A stretch of 64,000 nt of DNA, from contig CAKPLP010000005.1 in the NCBI GenBank assembly GCA_934167695.1, forward strand, positions 1 to 64,000, in the 5' to 3' direction. Numbering within the stretch: position 1 is the first letter of the stretch; the number at the start of each line of letters is the position of its first letter. A program made the position numbers and the translations under genes. The notes beneath the pieces were generated by a model, which saw nothing but the letters and a program-made list of their open reading frames with translations, made no database searches and had not been told where the DNA came from. Shown one piece after another: positions 8,897 through 17,206 of the stretch. Source of the DNA: an uncultured Bacilli bacterium (GTDB taxonomy: Bacteria; Bacillota_I; Bacilli_A; RF39; UBA660).

Positions 8897-9691
8897 CTAA
8901 GAAAGTTCATTACTTATAGCAACAAAAACTTCAACAGGTAACTCTTCAGCCCTATTACTAAGAGATAAATTATATTGTGATAAAATATTAGAAATTTTTT
9001 CTAAATCATATCCTTTTAAATTATTTTTCAAATTTTTTCTCTTAAATTGAAAACAATCTTTAATCAACTTAAAGAAAAAAGTATAATCATCTACATCTAA
9101 TAATTTATCTTTTTTAGTTAAAGAAATAATAATACTATCAACATTAGGAACCGGAACAAATTCCTCTCTTTTAACAATAAATAATTTTTTTACATCAAAA
9201 TAATAATTTAAATAAACACTTATAGAAGAATAATCTTTACTACCATAACTAGCACAAAATCTATTTCCAACTTCTTCTTGTACCATCATAGTAATTTTTT
9301 CAACAGAAATATTTAAAGTAATTAATTTCATTAAAATTGGAGTAGTAATATAATAAGGAACATTTGCAATAAAATATAAATGTTTAAAATTATATTTTTC
9401 TATATCTTCCTCAACATTTCTGTTCATAAAATCATCATAAATAATTTGAAGATTATCACTATCAACAAATTTCTCATCTAAATAAGGTTTTAATTCCAAA
9501 TCAATTTCATAACTAATAACATATTTAGCCTTCTTTATAATTTCAGAAGTTAAAATTCCCTTTCCGGGACCCACCTCTATTACTAACGTATCATCAGGTA
9601 TTTCCGTTTCAGAAACAATTCTTTCTACTATTCTTTTATCCTTAATAAAATTCTGTCCAAATTTTTTCTTAAAATTAAAACCATTTTTCAC
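8897..9691 (-). CDS. rsmA: 16S rRNA dimethyladenosine transferase RsmA/KsgA
   Basis: A 264-residue Rossmann methyltransferase that dimethylates two adjacent adenines at the 3' end of 16S rRNA in late 30S assembly. Visible motifs are KKFGQNFI close to the N-terminus, the SAM loop VIEVGPGKGILT, the catalytic IANVPYYITTP (the NPPY-type motif) and a C-terminal helical domain. The frame extends upstream to a TTG at 9736, which would add 15 very hydrophobic residues. I prefer the GTG at 9691, preceded by GGTGAT, because the family motif then lies where it normally does. It precedes yabG as in Bacillus; the rnmV and yabE genes usually upstream are absent. Confidence 0.93.
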   Translation of the reverse strand: MKNGFNFKKKFGQNFIKDKRIVERIVSETEIPDDTLVIEVGPGKGILTSEIIKKAKYVISYEIDLELKPYLDEKFVDSDNLQIIYDDFMNRNVEEDIEKYNFKHLYFIANVPYYITTPILMKLITLNISVEKITMMVQEEVGNRFCASYGSKDYSSISVYLNYYFDVKKLFIVKREEFVPVPNVDSIIISLTKKDKLLDVDDYTFFFKLIKDCFQFKRKNLKNNLKGYDLEKISNILSQYNLSLSNRAEELPVEVFVAISNELS

Positions 9692-9737
9692 AAATATCAC
9701 CAAAAATAATATAGCAAAAAAAAAGAAATAGAGCAAA

Positions 9738-10256
9738 TTAAATAATTTCTTCTTCTATTTCATTATTTTTAGGTTTAGTATCAACCTTTAAATTAGTATT
9801 ATCACTAGAAACTATCTTTTTAGCAATAGGTTTATCTTCTTCATTAGGTATAAGCATAAATATAATATCTGCAATAATTAATCCATATAACATTATCTTA
9901 TTAAAAGATAAATAATCGTTAAAATAGTTAAAATCTATTCCCATCTTTTGAATACCATTAAATAATAAATTTTTATCATATATAGCCCTTAAACATACAA
10001 CTATATTAGTGGCAAAAACTAAATTACATGTAATATTAAAAAATATATTTTGAACTACTCCTTTTCTCTTTAAACAAATATTTACAATAAATAAAAGAAG
10101 TAAAATTCCATACGGTAAAAATAAAGTAATAGATTCAGTTAAACTTTTATTAAGTCTAGTATACATTCTAAGAATAATAAATAAAGTTAATCCAAAAGCT
10201 ATGACTAAAAGTACATATTTAAAAAAGCCAAATAAAGAATTAATCAATTTTTTCAT
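9738..10256 (-). CDS. Membrane protein of unknown function (fibre/signal-peptidase locus)
   Basis: A 172-residue protein with about four predicted membrane helices (near residues 12-30, 44-62, 72-90 and 118-136) and a polar, acidic C-terminal tail of about 35 residues. I do not recognise the family. Its ATG shares a base with the stop of the upstream membrane protein (TAATG), so the two are probably coupled. Its position at the end of a cluster with a SipW-like signal peptidase and a TasA-like protein suggests a role in envelope or surface-fibre biogenesis; this is inference from context only. Confidence 0.6.
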   Translation of the reverse strand: MKKLINSLFGFFKYVLLVIAFGLTLFIILRMYTRLNKSLTESITLFLPYGILLLLFIVNICLKRKGVVQNIFFNITCNLVFATNIVVCLRAIYDKNLLFNGIQKMGIDFNYFNDYLSFNKIMLYGLIIADIIFMLIPNEEDKPIAKKIVSSDNTNLKVDTKPKNNEIEEEII

Positions 10257-10948
10257 TACACTTCACCACCTATTACTTTTTTAAACCATTCAGAAACTTC
10301 CAATAATAGATTTAAAGAACTATCATAAGATGATTCTATCCTAGTATAACTGTCTCTTGTCATATTGAAAATATTAGCCTTATCATAATCACTACTAAAA
10401 CTATAAGTACTACTAGTTTGTAAATTTCTTTTTACATAATCAAGATCATACATCAATAATTTAGAACTAATATTAATAAATGGTTTAATTTGATTAAATG
10501 AACCAAGTCTTACAGTATTATTAGGAACAGTAATACTATAAAGTTGTAGAGTTACACAATCATTTACTATATCAGATTGATAATATCCTAACAAATCATA
10601 GTCATCTTGAAGATTAATTTCCTTTTTAGTAAAAATCTTATTTGCATCAGTTGATTCATACTTAGAAACACACATATCTAATTTAGCCTTAATATTCATT
10701 AATGTAGCCTGATCAACTTCACCACGATAATTATTAGCATTAAAAGTAGAAATATTCTTTTTAACTTGTTCTATTTTATCCTTATTCTTAGTATATACAT
10801 CTACATAGTCATCATTTTTAACATATACCTCTGCAATCTCTTTATTATGATAAAAATTAATAAATAAAAGAAAGAAAGAAAGTCCAAAAACTAACCCTGT
10901 AATAGCATATCCAATTATATTAATATATTCTATAAAAATTTTCTTCAC
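10256..10948 (-). CDS. Single-pass membrane protein with extracellular domain, unknown function
   Basis: About 230 residues, with one N-terminal transmembrane segment (IIGYAITGLVFGLSFFLLF) and then a largely polar domain of about 190 residues that includes two cysteines able to pair. The best start is the GTG at 10948, preceded by GAGGTGG; another GTG nine bases upstream would overlap that ribosome binding site. No family recognised. It lies six bases or so from the next upstream gene and overlaps the downstream gene by one base, so it belongs to the signal-peptidase/fibre operon and may be an assembly or anchoring factor. Confidence 0.6.
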   Translation of the reverse strand: MKKIFIEYINIIGYAITGLVFGLSFFLLFINFYHNKEIAEVYVKNDDYVDVYTKNKDKIEQVKKNISTFNANNYRGEVDQATLMNIKAKLDMCVSKYESTDANKIFTKKEINLQDDYDLLGYYQSDIVNDCVTLQLYSITVPNNTVRLGSFNQIKPFINISSKLLMYDLDYVKRNLQTSSTYSFSSDYDKANIFNMTRDSYTRIESSYDSSLNLLLEVSEWFKKVIGGEV

Positions 10949-10963
10949 ACTAACCACCTCACA

Positions 10964-11446
10964 TTATAAAATAGGAATTACTTTTAAAGAATACTTATAA
11001 TCACCATTAGTATTAACATTATCTTTTATAATAACTTTTAATGTATAATAATTGGTTTGATTTGCTTCAATCATTCTAGTATCTAAAATGTTATTCTCTA
11101 TTTCACTCATTTCACCCGTTTTTATTACATTATTATTTAAAGTTAATTGATATCTTAAATTTTTTCTATCAATATTTGATTTCACATCATCATTTATAAC
11201 TACTTTATACTTTCCATCTACCTGTCCATTGTTTTTAACTTGAAAAACATATGGAGTAGCTGCTGAAAAAGTTTTAACATTACCATTAGTAATAAGTCCA
11301 TCTCCTGTATCTGAATAAGCTATTTCCAAATTAGAAACTATCACTGAATTTTTGGAAAAAAACTTATAAAAGAAAACAGAAAGAAACCAAATAAATATAA
11401 CTAATATAATAATTCCTAAAATAATTTTAATTTTGTCCTTATTCAT
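10964..11446 (-). CDS. Anchored extracellular beta-sandwich-like protein
   Basis: A 160-residue protein with an N-terminal membrane helix (IILGIIILVIFIWFLSVFFY) and an extracellular domain. Its pattern (TPYVFQVKNNGQVDGKYKVVI, then YQLTLNNN and NYYTLKVIIKD) resembles the Ig-like domains of TasA, TapA and camelysin-type proteins. It lies nine bases downstream of the SipW-type peptidase gene. By analogy with the Bacillus tapA-sipW-tasA operon it could anchor or nucleate a surface fibre. The resemblance is in pattern rather than clear identity. Confidence 0.55.
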   Translation of the reverse strand: MNKDKIKIILGIIILVIFIWFLSVFFYKFFSKNSVIVSNLEIAYSDTGDGLITNGNVKTFSAATPYVFQVKNNGQVDGKYKVVINDDVKSNIDRKNLRYQLTLNNNVIKTGEMSEIENNILDTRMIEANQTNYYTLKVIIKDNVNTNGDYKYSLKVIPIL

Positions 11447-11455
11447 AATAATCTC

Positions 11456-12217
11456 CTATAATATTTCTATATCACTATTATTTTCATCATCTAAAATTTC
11501 TTCTTCTGTAACTTGTTCTGTTTCTATATTAGTATTAGTAGTATCAACTGTTTCAGTTTCTTCATCTATATCTAATATTTCAACATCTTTGAATTTTACA
11601 TCTTTAGTTACCTTACTATTTTTTATTGTTTTAGATAATTTTAAAATATCATAAACTATAATTCCTATACATGGCAAAACAACTAATAATAACCATCCAT
11701 ATGATCTGGTAAGAAACTGTTGAAGATAACCAAGCCACGGAATTACAAAAATAACTTTACCAAATATATTAGTACCAACAACCTCTGCATCATCTGGAGT
11801 TGTATTATTATCACCTTTAGTTTTAAATGAAATAACACCATTATCAGTATTTACTTTTAAGATTCTATGTGTAACAGTAAGTCCTGTATATCGAGCATCA
11901 GTAGAAGAAAAAGTAATAATATCTCCTTTTTGAAGATTTTTAACATCCGTTTTGTAAGTTACAACAGCATCTGCAACATTAATAGTAGGAACCATACTAG
12001 GGGTAACAATAACATACGCACTAATTATAGGTGTTTGACCATTCGTTCCATACTTTTTCGTATAAAAATTATAAAATAATATTATAAGCATAAGAGCAAC
12101 TACAACTATAAATAATAAATTGCTTAAAAATTTTGTGATATTATGAAATATCATCTTAATTTTTTCAAATTTAGGTGTCTCACATACATAGGTAGTTTCT
12201 ATTACACTATTAGGCAT
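11456..12217 (-). CDS. sipW: Signal peptidase I, SipW/archaeal-type (S26B)
   Basis: A roughly 253-residue membrane serine protease. A hydrophobic helix near residue 40 is followed by the catalytic serine box (VTPSMVPTI), then a histidine in TVTHRIL where Sip/LepB enzymes have lysine, and KGDNN TTPDDAEV for the D box. The His marks the S26B class shared by SipW and eukaryotic and archaeal peptidases. A second membrane helix and an acidic cytosolic tail follow. The preferred start is the ATG at 12217 behind GGGGTGAT; a GTG twelve bases upstream is in frame. The adjacent TasA-like gene carries the matching signal peptide and is the likely substrate. Confidence 0.88.
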   Translation of the reverse strand: MPNSVIETTYVCETPKFEKIKMIFHNITKFLSNLLFIVVVALMLIILFYNFYTKKYGTNGQTPIISAYVIVTPSMVPTINVADAVVTYKTDVKNLQKGDIITFSSTDARYTGLTVTHRILKVNTDNGVISFKTKGDNNTTPDDAEVVGTNIFGKVIFVIPWLGYLQQFLTRSYGWLLLVVLPCIGIIVYDILKLSKTIKNSKVTKDVKFKDVEILDIDEETETVDTTNTNIETEQVTEEEILDDENNSDIEIL

Positions 12218-12285
12218 TATCGTTATCACCCCACTTTATTATCCTATTAATATCTTACTACAAAAATAAAATTAATAAAAGTAAT

Positions 12286-12318
12286 TTAAAAAAAAAAGAA
12301 TAGCTTTACACTATTCTT
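12286..12318 (-). terminator. Terminator after the TasA-like gene
   Basis: An eight-base perfect stem AAGAATAG/CTATTCTT with a seven-base loop and a long T-run on the minus strand. It separates the fibre-protein gene from the peptidase gene, so the former can be expressed at a much higher level. Confidence 0.85.
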
Positions 12319-12331
12319 ACATAACTAATTA

Positions 12332-12979
12332 TTAATTAGTTCCTTTACCATAAACTCCAACTTTTACAATATATTTTTGAGCAGTTCCACCTACAACGTA
12401 AGCACTATCTACCCACATTCTTAATCTGTAATATTCTGTATTTGTAACAGCTTCAGTTGATTTACCAGTAAATGAACTAGCATGTAATAACATAGTACTA
12501 TTAGGAGCACCTAAATCATCAGTACCATCAGTTTCACTAATTGCTTTAAATGCAGCTGGTGCAGCTACAGCAGTATAACCTGAACCTTCAGTTGAACTTT
12601 TTTCAAGATATAATCTAATGTTTTCATCTGGAACATCAGAACCATCTTGTTTAGCAGCTACTACTTCATAATTTATAGTAGTAGAACCTGTAATAGTAGC
12701 AGTTACACTAAAATCAAACAAATTTCCTTCACCAGTTAAAGCTTTACCTTGTTCTTCAGTCATAGGAATAGCATTTTCAATACTAATACCATTTTCAGCT
12801 TCATTATAAGACATACTAATAGTACCAGTTGTAATTGTATTTGTAGTTTGTCCTGCTTTACTATATGTAAATGCAGCAAATGAAATTCCTACTACAGCAA
12901 CAATTAAAATTGCAACACCTAATACAGATAATAAAATTTGTTTTGAGTTGTTATTACTTTTATTCTTTTCATTTTCCAT
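12332..12979 (-). CDS. TasA/camelysin-like secreted protein with SipW-type signal peptide
   Basis: A 215-residue precursor. A lysine-rich N-terminus leads into a hydrophobic segment (LSVLGVAILIVAVVGISFA) ending in AAFTYSKA, the arrangement recognised by SipW-type peptidases. The mature part is a Thr/Ser/Ala-rich beta domain starting QTTNTITTGTISMSYNEAENG, with the features of TasA/CalY (camelysin) fibre subunits. It has its own promoter, an AGGAGG ribosome binding site and a strong terminator, as expected for an abundant product. It shares the locus with the SipW-like peptidase. Fibre formation is inferred from family resemblance. Confidence 0.78.
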   Translation of the reverse strand: MENEKNKSNNNSKQILLSVLGVAILIVAVVGISFAAFTYSKAGQTTNTITTGTISMSYNEAENGISIENAIPMTEEQGKALTGEGNLFDFSVTATITGSTTINYEVVAAKQDGSDVPDENIRLYLEKSSTEGSGYTAVAAPAAFKAISETDGTDDLGAPNSTMLLHASSFTGKSTEAVTNTEYYRLRMWVDSAYVVGGTAQKYIVKVGVYGKGTN

Positions 12980-13015
12980 ATAAAATTTCCTCCTATCTTT
13001 ATTTTATACATCTTC

Positions 13016-13044
13016 ATTATATAACAACAAAATTCCAAAAGTAA
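13016..13044 (-). promoter_or_regulatory. Promoter for the TasA-like gene
   Basis: Minus strand: -35 TTACTT (13039-13044), a 17-base spacer and -10 TATAAT (13016-13021), about 35 bases before the start codon. Confidence 0.6.
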
Positions 13045-13061
13045 ATACTAAAAATAAATTT

Positions 13062-13814
13062 TTATAAATTAAAAATGTCAAATACATTATTAGTAGTTAT
13101 CTTTTCTACCAATTTAACATCACAAGAATGTAAACTAGCTATCTTATTAGCAATAATTGGAATATACTTTGAGCTATTTACTTTACCTCTATATGGTTCT
13201 GGCGTAAGATACGGACTATCTGTTTCCAATACTATATTTTCAAGAGTAATGTTTTCTACAACATCACCTAATTTACAATTTTTAAAAGTAATTACACCAC
13301 CTATACCAAGTTTAAATCCCTTCTTTATATAAATATTAGCAGTTTCCAAACTACCATTAAAACAATGGATGACACCTTTAACATTATAACTACTAATACA
13401 ATCAATAGTATCTTTAACAGCATCACGTGAATGAATAACAACAGGTAAAGAAAGTTCTTCTGCAAGAGCAAGTTGCTTTTTAAACAAATTTATCTGATCA
13501 ATTCTATTTTCCTTATTATGATAATAATCTAAACCTATCTCACCAATTCCAACTATTTTTTTATTATTTAAAGCTAGTTTTTTAATATATAACAAATCAT
13601 CATCACTTACATTACCAACCTCATCAGGATGATAACCAATAGTAGCATAAACATTATTATACTTATCTATAAAATCTATAGCCTCTAAAATTTCTTCCTT
13701 ATCACATCCTGAAATAATCATTTTAGAAACTCCTGCATTCAAATTCTCTTCAATTACATTATCTATAGATTCATAATATTCTTTAGATAAATGACAATGT
13801 GTATCTATAAACAT
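13062..13814 (-). CDS. tatD: TatD family metal-dependent DNase
   Basis: A 250-residue TIM-barrel metallohydrolase. Metal-binding motifs are visible: DTHCHL at the N-terminus, GIGEIGLDYYH, VIHSRDA, GVIHCFNGS and LETDSPYLTP. The family acts as a 3'-5' exonuclease on DNA and RNA. The frame extends eight codons upstream, but the ATG at 13814 has GGAGGG seven bases ahead and starts directly at the conserved MFIDTHCHL. Placement after metS matches Bacillus (metS-tatD-rnmV-ksgA), but rnmV is replaced here by the fibre locus. Confidence 0.93.
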   Translation of the reverse strand: MFIDTHCHLSKEYYESIDNVIEENLNAGVSKMIISGCDKEEILEAIDFIDKYNNVYATIGYHPDEVGNVSDDDLLYIKKLALNNKKIVGIGEIGLDYYHNKENRIDQINLFKKQLALAEELSLPVVIHSRDAVKDTIDCISSYNVKGVIHCFNGSLETANIYIKKGFKLGIGGVITFKNCKLGDVVENITLENIVLETDSPYLTPEPYRGKVNSSKYIPIIANKIASLHSCDVKLVEKITTNNVFDIFNL

Positions 13815-13843
13815 AATTTCCCTCCAAAAAAAAATCATACTTA

Positions 13844-14014
13844 TTATGATTTTCGTCTACAAATCTTAATTCTAATATAATAAAAAGTAATAATTAAAAA
13901 ATAAATACAATCAAATATATTTCTATCACTTTCTATTAATAAAAGTAAAAATATACAACTCATACAATAAATACCATCTAAATTAACAAACTTCTTTATT
14001 GCTTGATCTATCAT
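13844..14014 (-). CDS. Small membrane protein of unknown function
   Basis: A 56-residue protein, from an ATG at 14014 preceded by AAGGAG, with two hydrophobic segments (IYCMSCIFLLLLI and IFDCIYFLIITFYYI) and a basic tail (KICRRKS). No family recognised. It sits between metS and tatD in the same direction. The good ribosome binding site supports translation, but a gene this small could be spurious. Confidence 0.45.
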   Translation of the reverse strand: MIDQAIKKFVNLDGIYCMSCIFLLLLIESDRNIFDCIYFLIITFYYIRIKICRRKS

Positions 14015-14108
14015 TATTTTCTCCTTTACTATTTTTACCACTATTCGAATATAACACAAAAAAACTTAGAATAAAACATTTAGACTAAGTATTTTTTTGA
14101 CTTTACAT

Positions 14109-15638
14109 TTATTTGTCTTTTTTTACATCTATTCTCATAAATAAAGGAACAGGATCATTCACTTGATAATTATTATCTTCTACATATTTAAAAGCATCAT
14201 TATAATTATTTAATTGTTTAATTATATTGTCACTAGTATCAGGAATAAAAGGACTCAAATAAATTCCACATACTCTTATAGATTCAAGTAAATTATAAAT
14301 AACAGTTTCTAATCTATTCATATTAGAACTATCTTTTGCTAACGTCCAAGGAGTTGTTTCATCTATATATTTATTTGTTTCTCTTAATAAATCAAAAATC
14401 TCACTAACTGCATCGGCAATATGAAAACTATCCATTTTTTCAGTTACCTTCATATCTAAACTATTAATGCTATCTATTAATTTATAATCAATATCTTGAT
14501 ACTCTTTTTTATTAGAAACCTTTCCATCAAAATATTTATGAGCCATCGAAATAGTTCTTTGAACCAAATTACCTAGTATATTAGCAAGATCACTATTCAA
14601 TCTCTCAGTAATTAAATCATAAGAAATATTTCCATCATTTGCAAAAGGAATTTCATGAATTAAATAATATCTAACTGCATCTACACCATATTTTTCCACT
14701 AATTCATCGGCATAAATTACATTTCCTTTACTTTTACTCATTTTATCATTATTCATTAAAAGCCAAGGATGACCAAAAATATGTTTTGGAAGTGGTAAAT
14801 CTAAACTCCATAAAAAAGCAGGCCAATAAATAGAATGAAAACGAATAATATCTTTTCCTATAACATGAACATCCACAGGCCACAATCTTTTAAATTGTTC
14901 AGTAGAACCATCAGGATCATACCCTATATTAGTAATATAATTAGTTAAAGCATCAAGCCAAACATAAATAACATGTTTAGAATCAATAGGTGTTTCAATT
15001 CCCCAATCAAAACTAGTTCTTGTAATACACAAATCTTGTAATCCGGGTTTTATAAAATTATTAACCATTTCATTTTTACGAGCAATAGGTAAAATAAAAT
15101 CTGGATGTTCTTCAATATATTTTTCTAATCTTTCTTGATAATTTGAAAGTTTGAAAAAATAAGCTTCTTCAGTAGATTCTTTAACCTCTCTATGACAATC
15201 TGGACAACAACCATTTTCATCCAACTGTGATTCTGTCCAAAAAGATTCACATGGAGTACAATAAAGTCCCTTATACTCACCTTTATAAATGTCCCCTTTA
15301 TCATACATTTTCTTAAATATTTTTTGAACAATTACTTCATGATCATGATCAGTTGTTCTTACAAACTTATCATAACTAGTATTCATTAAATCCCAAATTC
15401 TTTTTATTTCTTTTGATATATTATCAACATACTCTTTTGGACTTACACCATTAGCTTCTGCTTTCTGTTGAATCTTTTCACCATGTTCATCAGTACCAGT
15501 TTGAAAATAAACATCATACCCCTTTAATCTTTTAAATCTTGCAATACTATCTGCAAGCACAATTTCATAAGTATTACCTATATGAGGCTTTGCAGAAGTA
15601 TAAGCTATCGCTGTACTAATATAATATTTTTCTTTCAT
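14109..15638 (-). CDS. metG: Methionyl-tRNA synthetase
   Basis: A 509-residue class I synthetase that charges initiator and elongator tRNA-Met. Signatures are PHIGNTYE (the HIGH box, residues 18-25), a zinc knuckle (CTPC ... CCPDC near 127-150) and KMSKSKG (near 299). An anticodon-binding helical domain follows. It ends at about 509 residues, without the C-terminal tRNA-binding (EMAP-like) domain of the 664-residue Bacillus enzyme, as in several compact genomes. It is preceded by AGGAGG and a T-box leader that should control it by tRNA-Met charging. Confidence 0.96.
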   Translation of the reverse strand: MKEKYYISTAIAYTSAKPHIGNTYEIVLADSIARFKRLKGYDVYFQTGTDEHGEKIQQKAEANGVSPKEYVDNISKEIKRIWDLMNTSYDKFVRTTDHDHEVIVQKIFKKMYDKGDIYKGEYKGLYCTPCESFWTESQLDENGCCPDCHREVKESTEEAYFFKLSNYQERLEKYIEEHPDFILPIARKNEMVNNFIKPGLQDLCITRTSFDWGIETPIDSKHVIYVWLDALTNYITNIGYDPDGSTEQFKRLWPVDVHVIGKDIIRFHSIYWPAFLWSLDLPLPKHIFGHPWLLMNNDKMSKSKGNVIYADELVEKYGVDAVRYYLIHEIPFANDGNISYDLITERLNSDLANILGNLVQRTISMAHKYFDGKVSNKKEYQDIDYKLIDSINSLDMKVTEKMDSFHIADAVSEIFDLLRETNKYIDETTPWTLAKDSSNMNRLETVIYNLLESIRVCGIYLSPFIPDTSDNIIKQLNNYNDAFKYVEDNNYQVNDPVPLFMRIDVKKDK

Positions 15639-15650
15639 AATATTCCTCCT

Positions 15651-15883
15651 AAAAAAAAGCTATTATAAATATAAGGACGAATAGTATTCGCGGTACCACC
15701 TTATTTTATAATAACTAATATTATACACTTAATAGTTAACGCCTATATACGATTATATTTACATATCAATATAATAGTTCAAAAGCCATATTTGCAAAAT
15801 CAATATTACTTCATTACACCAAACAGAAGCTCTCTATAAATATCAAAAAAGCAAACTCTTTCTCATAACTTTTCAAAAAAATC
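15651..15883 (-). ncRNA. T-box riboswitch leader of metG
   Basis: On the minus strand the T-box sequence AAGGTGGTACCGCG (15689-15702) is intact. Upstream is a stem I region with AGAGAGC and GGTG elements, and a candidate ATG (Met) specifier at 15787-15789. The terminator is a long hairpin with outer arms TATTATAA/TTATAATA and inner pairs ATAAGG/CCTTAT and CGAATA/TATTCG. It ends in a run of eight T at 15651-15658, twelve bases before the gene. Uncharged tRNA-Met should stabilise the antiterminator and allow synthetase expression. Confidence 0.9.
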
Positions 15884-15889
15884 ACCTTT

Positions 15890-15918
15890 ACTATAACATT
15901 AAATTTATTATTCTTCAA
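15890..15918 (-). promoter_or_regulatory. Promoter for the T-box/metG transcript
   Basis: Minus strand: -35 TTGAAG (15913-15918), a 17-base spacer and -10 TATAGT (15890-15895). The -35 lies inside the last codons of spoVT, so metG has its own promoter although it follows spoVT. Confidence 0.7.
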
Positions 15919-16429
15919 TAGATTTAGTAAAAAAATCAATAATTAAATTTAAAAATAATTTATCCTTTTCAGTAATTTCATGATCACTAAAAATTAATAC
16001 TCCACCAACTACATCACCATTTGGTATAATACTTGAAAAAATATAATTATAAGTATTCTTTTCATCATCAACAAATAACATACTATTACCACTATAATTA
16101 GTTTTCGTATTAATCATTAAATCATATAAATTTTCAGAAATACGTTTTCCTCGTAATTCAGAAGTATAATTTCCAGTAGAACATATAATCTTTTCTCTAT
16201 CAAATATAATAATATTTTTATTAATAATCTTATTAACAGAAATAATTAAGTTATTTAGTAACATATACATATCCTCAATAGATGAATACTTTTTTAAAAT
16301 AATCTTATCATCAGAAACCATTATTTCTAATGGTTCACCATCTTTAATTCTAAGTGACTTTCTTATTTCTTTTGGTATAACTACACGACCTAAATCATCT
16401 ATTCTTCTAACAATGCCAGTTGTGTTCAT
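15908..16429 (-). CDS. spoVT: Stage V sporulation protein T (AbrB-type regulator with GAF domain)
   Basis: A 173-residue DNA-binding regulator. The N-terminal AbrB swapped-hairpin domain is nearly canonical (TGIVRRIDDLGRVVIPKEIRKSL) and the C-terminal GAF-like domain (about 55-173) has NGDVVGGVLIFS. In Bacillus, SpoVT controls forespore sigma-G genes; the full two-domain architecture separates it from plain AbrB. The ATG at 16429 behind GAGG is preferred to the GTG overlapping that site. Its position downstream of mfd matches Bacillus. It is one of several sporulation-family genes in this window. Confidence 0.9.
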   Translation of the reverse strand: MNTTGIVRRIDDLGRVVIPKEIRKSLRIKDGEPLEIMVSDDKIILKKYSSIEDMYMLLNNLIISVNKIINKNIIIFDREKIICSTGNYTSELRGKRISENLYDLMINTKTNYSGNSMLFVDDEKNTYNYIFSSIIPNGDVVGGVLIFSDHEITEKDKLFLNLIIDFFTKSIEE

Positions 16430-16488
16430 TTTAATCCTCACTTTCTAACATTATTTTGGCAATTTTTAGCATTTTTATTCAAAAAAAA

Positions 16489-17148
16489 TTAATCTTCATT
16501 TAAAAGATTAACTCTTGAATTATTTTTAGTAAAAAGATAACGCTCTCCTTGCTCTCTAACACTGTTAATCAAAATTGTATCTTTAACCAAAATTTTAATA
16601 TTAATATTTTCTATTAATTGTTTCTTATATACATTTTTCAAATATTTAGATAATTCTTTATAAATTTTAACATATTTTTCACTACTCTCATCTATAGAAT
16701 ATATATTAGAAATATTAGAAACTAATAATTGTTCTATAGCATCACTTATCAATTTTTTCATTTTATTATTGATAAGCTTATTTATTTCAGACAACTGCTT
16801 TTTAGTAATTTTAATTATTTCATAATCCTTTTGAGGATTAAAAGAATCTATATCAGTAGTTAGTTTCTTTATTCTCAATCTTTTTATAAACTTCAAATCA
16901 TTAGAAAGATTTTTTCTATAATTATCAATAATATTATTCATATAATTAGAATCAATAACAATCTCTTCTTTTTTTGCAACAGATAAAATTTTTACCTTAA
17001 TTACATCCATTGAATCTAAAGGTGGTTTATCTATCAAATACAAAATATCATCTTCATATAAAGAATTAGTATTATTAATAATAATTTCATTAATTGCTAA
17101 TTTATAATTATTTAATTGTTGTTCTATTATCTTATCTAACTCAGTCAT
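16489..17148 (-). CDS. Hypothetical helical protein between mfd and spoVT
   Basis: A 219-residue, Lys/Asn/Ile-rich, mostly alpha-helical cytosolic protein with no signal peptide, no membrane segment and no motif I recognise. The ATG at 17148 follows AGAGGTG; a GTG twelve bases earlier is in frame but overlaps that site. It has tidy spacing to mfd upstream (46 bases after the stop) and spoVT downstream, so it is likely co-transcribed. The long helices (residues 75-115 and 125-200) could be a fast-evolving chaperone or structural protein. Function unknown. Confidence 0.55.
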   Translation of the reverse strand: MTELDKIIEQQLNNYKLAINEIIINNTNSLYEDDILYLIDKPPLDSMDVIKVKILSVAKKEEIVIDSNYMNNIIDNYRKNLSNDLKFIKRLRIKKLTTDIDSFNPQKDYEIIKITKKQLSEINKLINNKMKKLISDAIEQLLVSNISNIYSIDESSEKYVKIYKELSKYLKNVYKKQLIENINIKILVKDTILINSVREQGERYLFTKNNSRVNLLNED

Positions 17149-17206
17149 ATATAAACACACCTCTTATTATGTAACATATTCAGAATAACTTAACTTTTTT
17201 GTGAAG

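Noticed and set aside
9692..9736. N-terminal extension of rsmA with a hydrophobic segment
   Set aside because: It would need a TTG start without a ribosome binding site; the GTG at 9691 has one and fits the family N-terminus.
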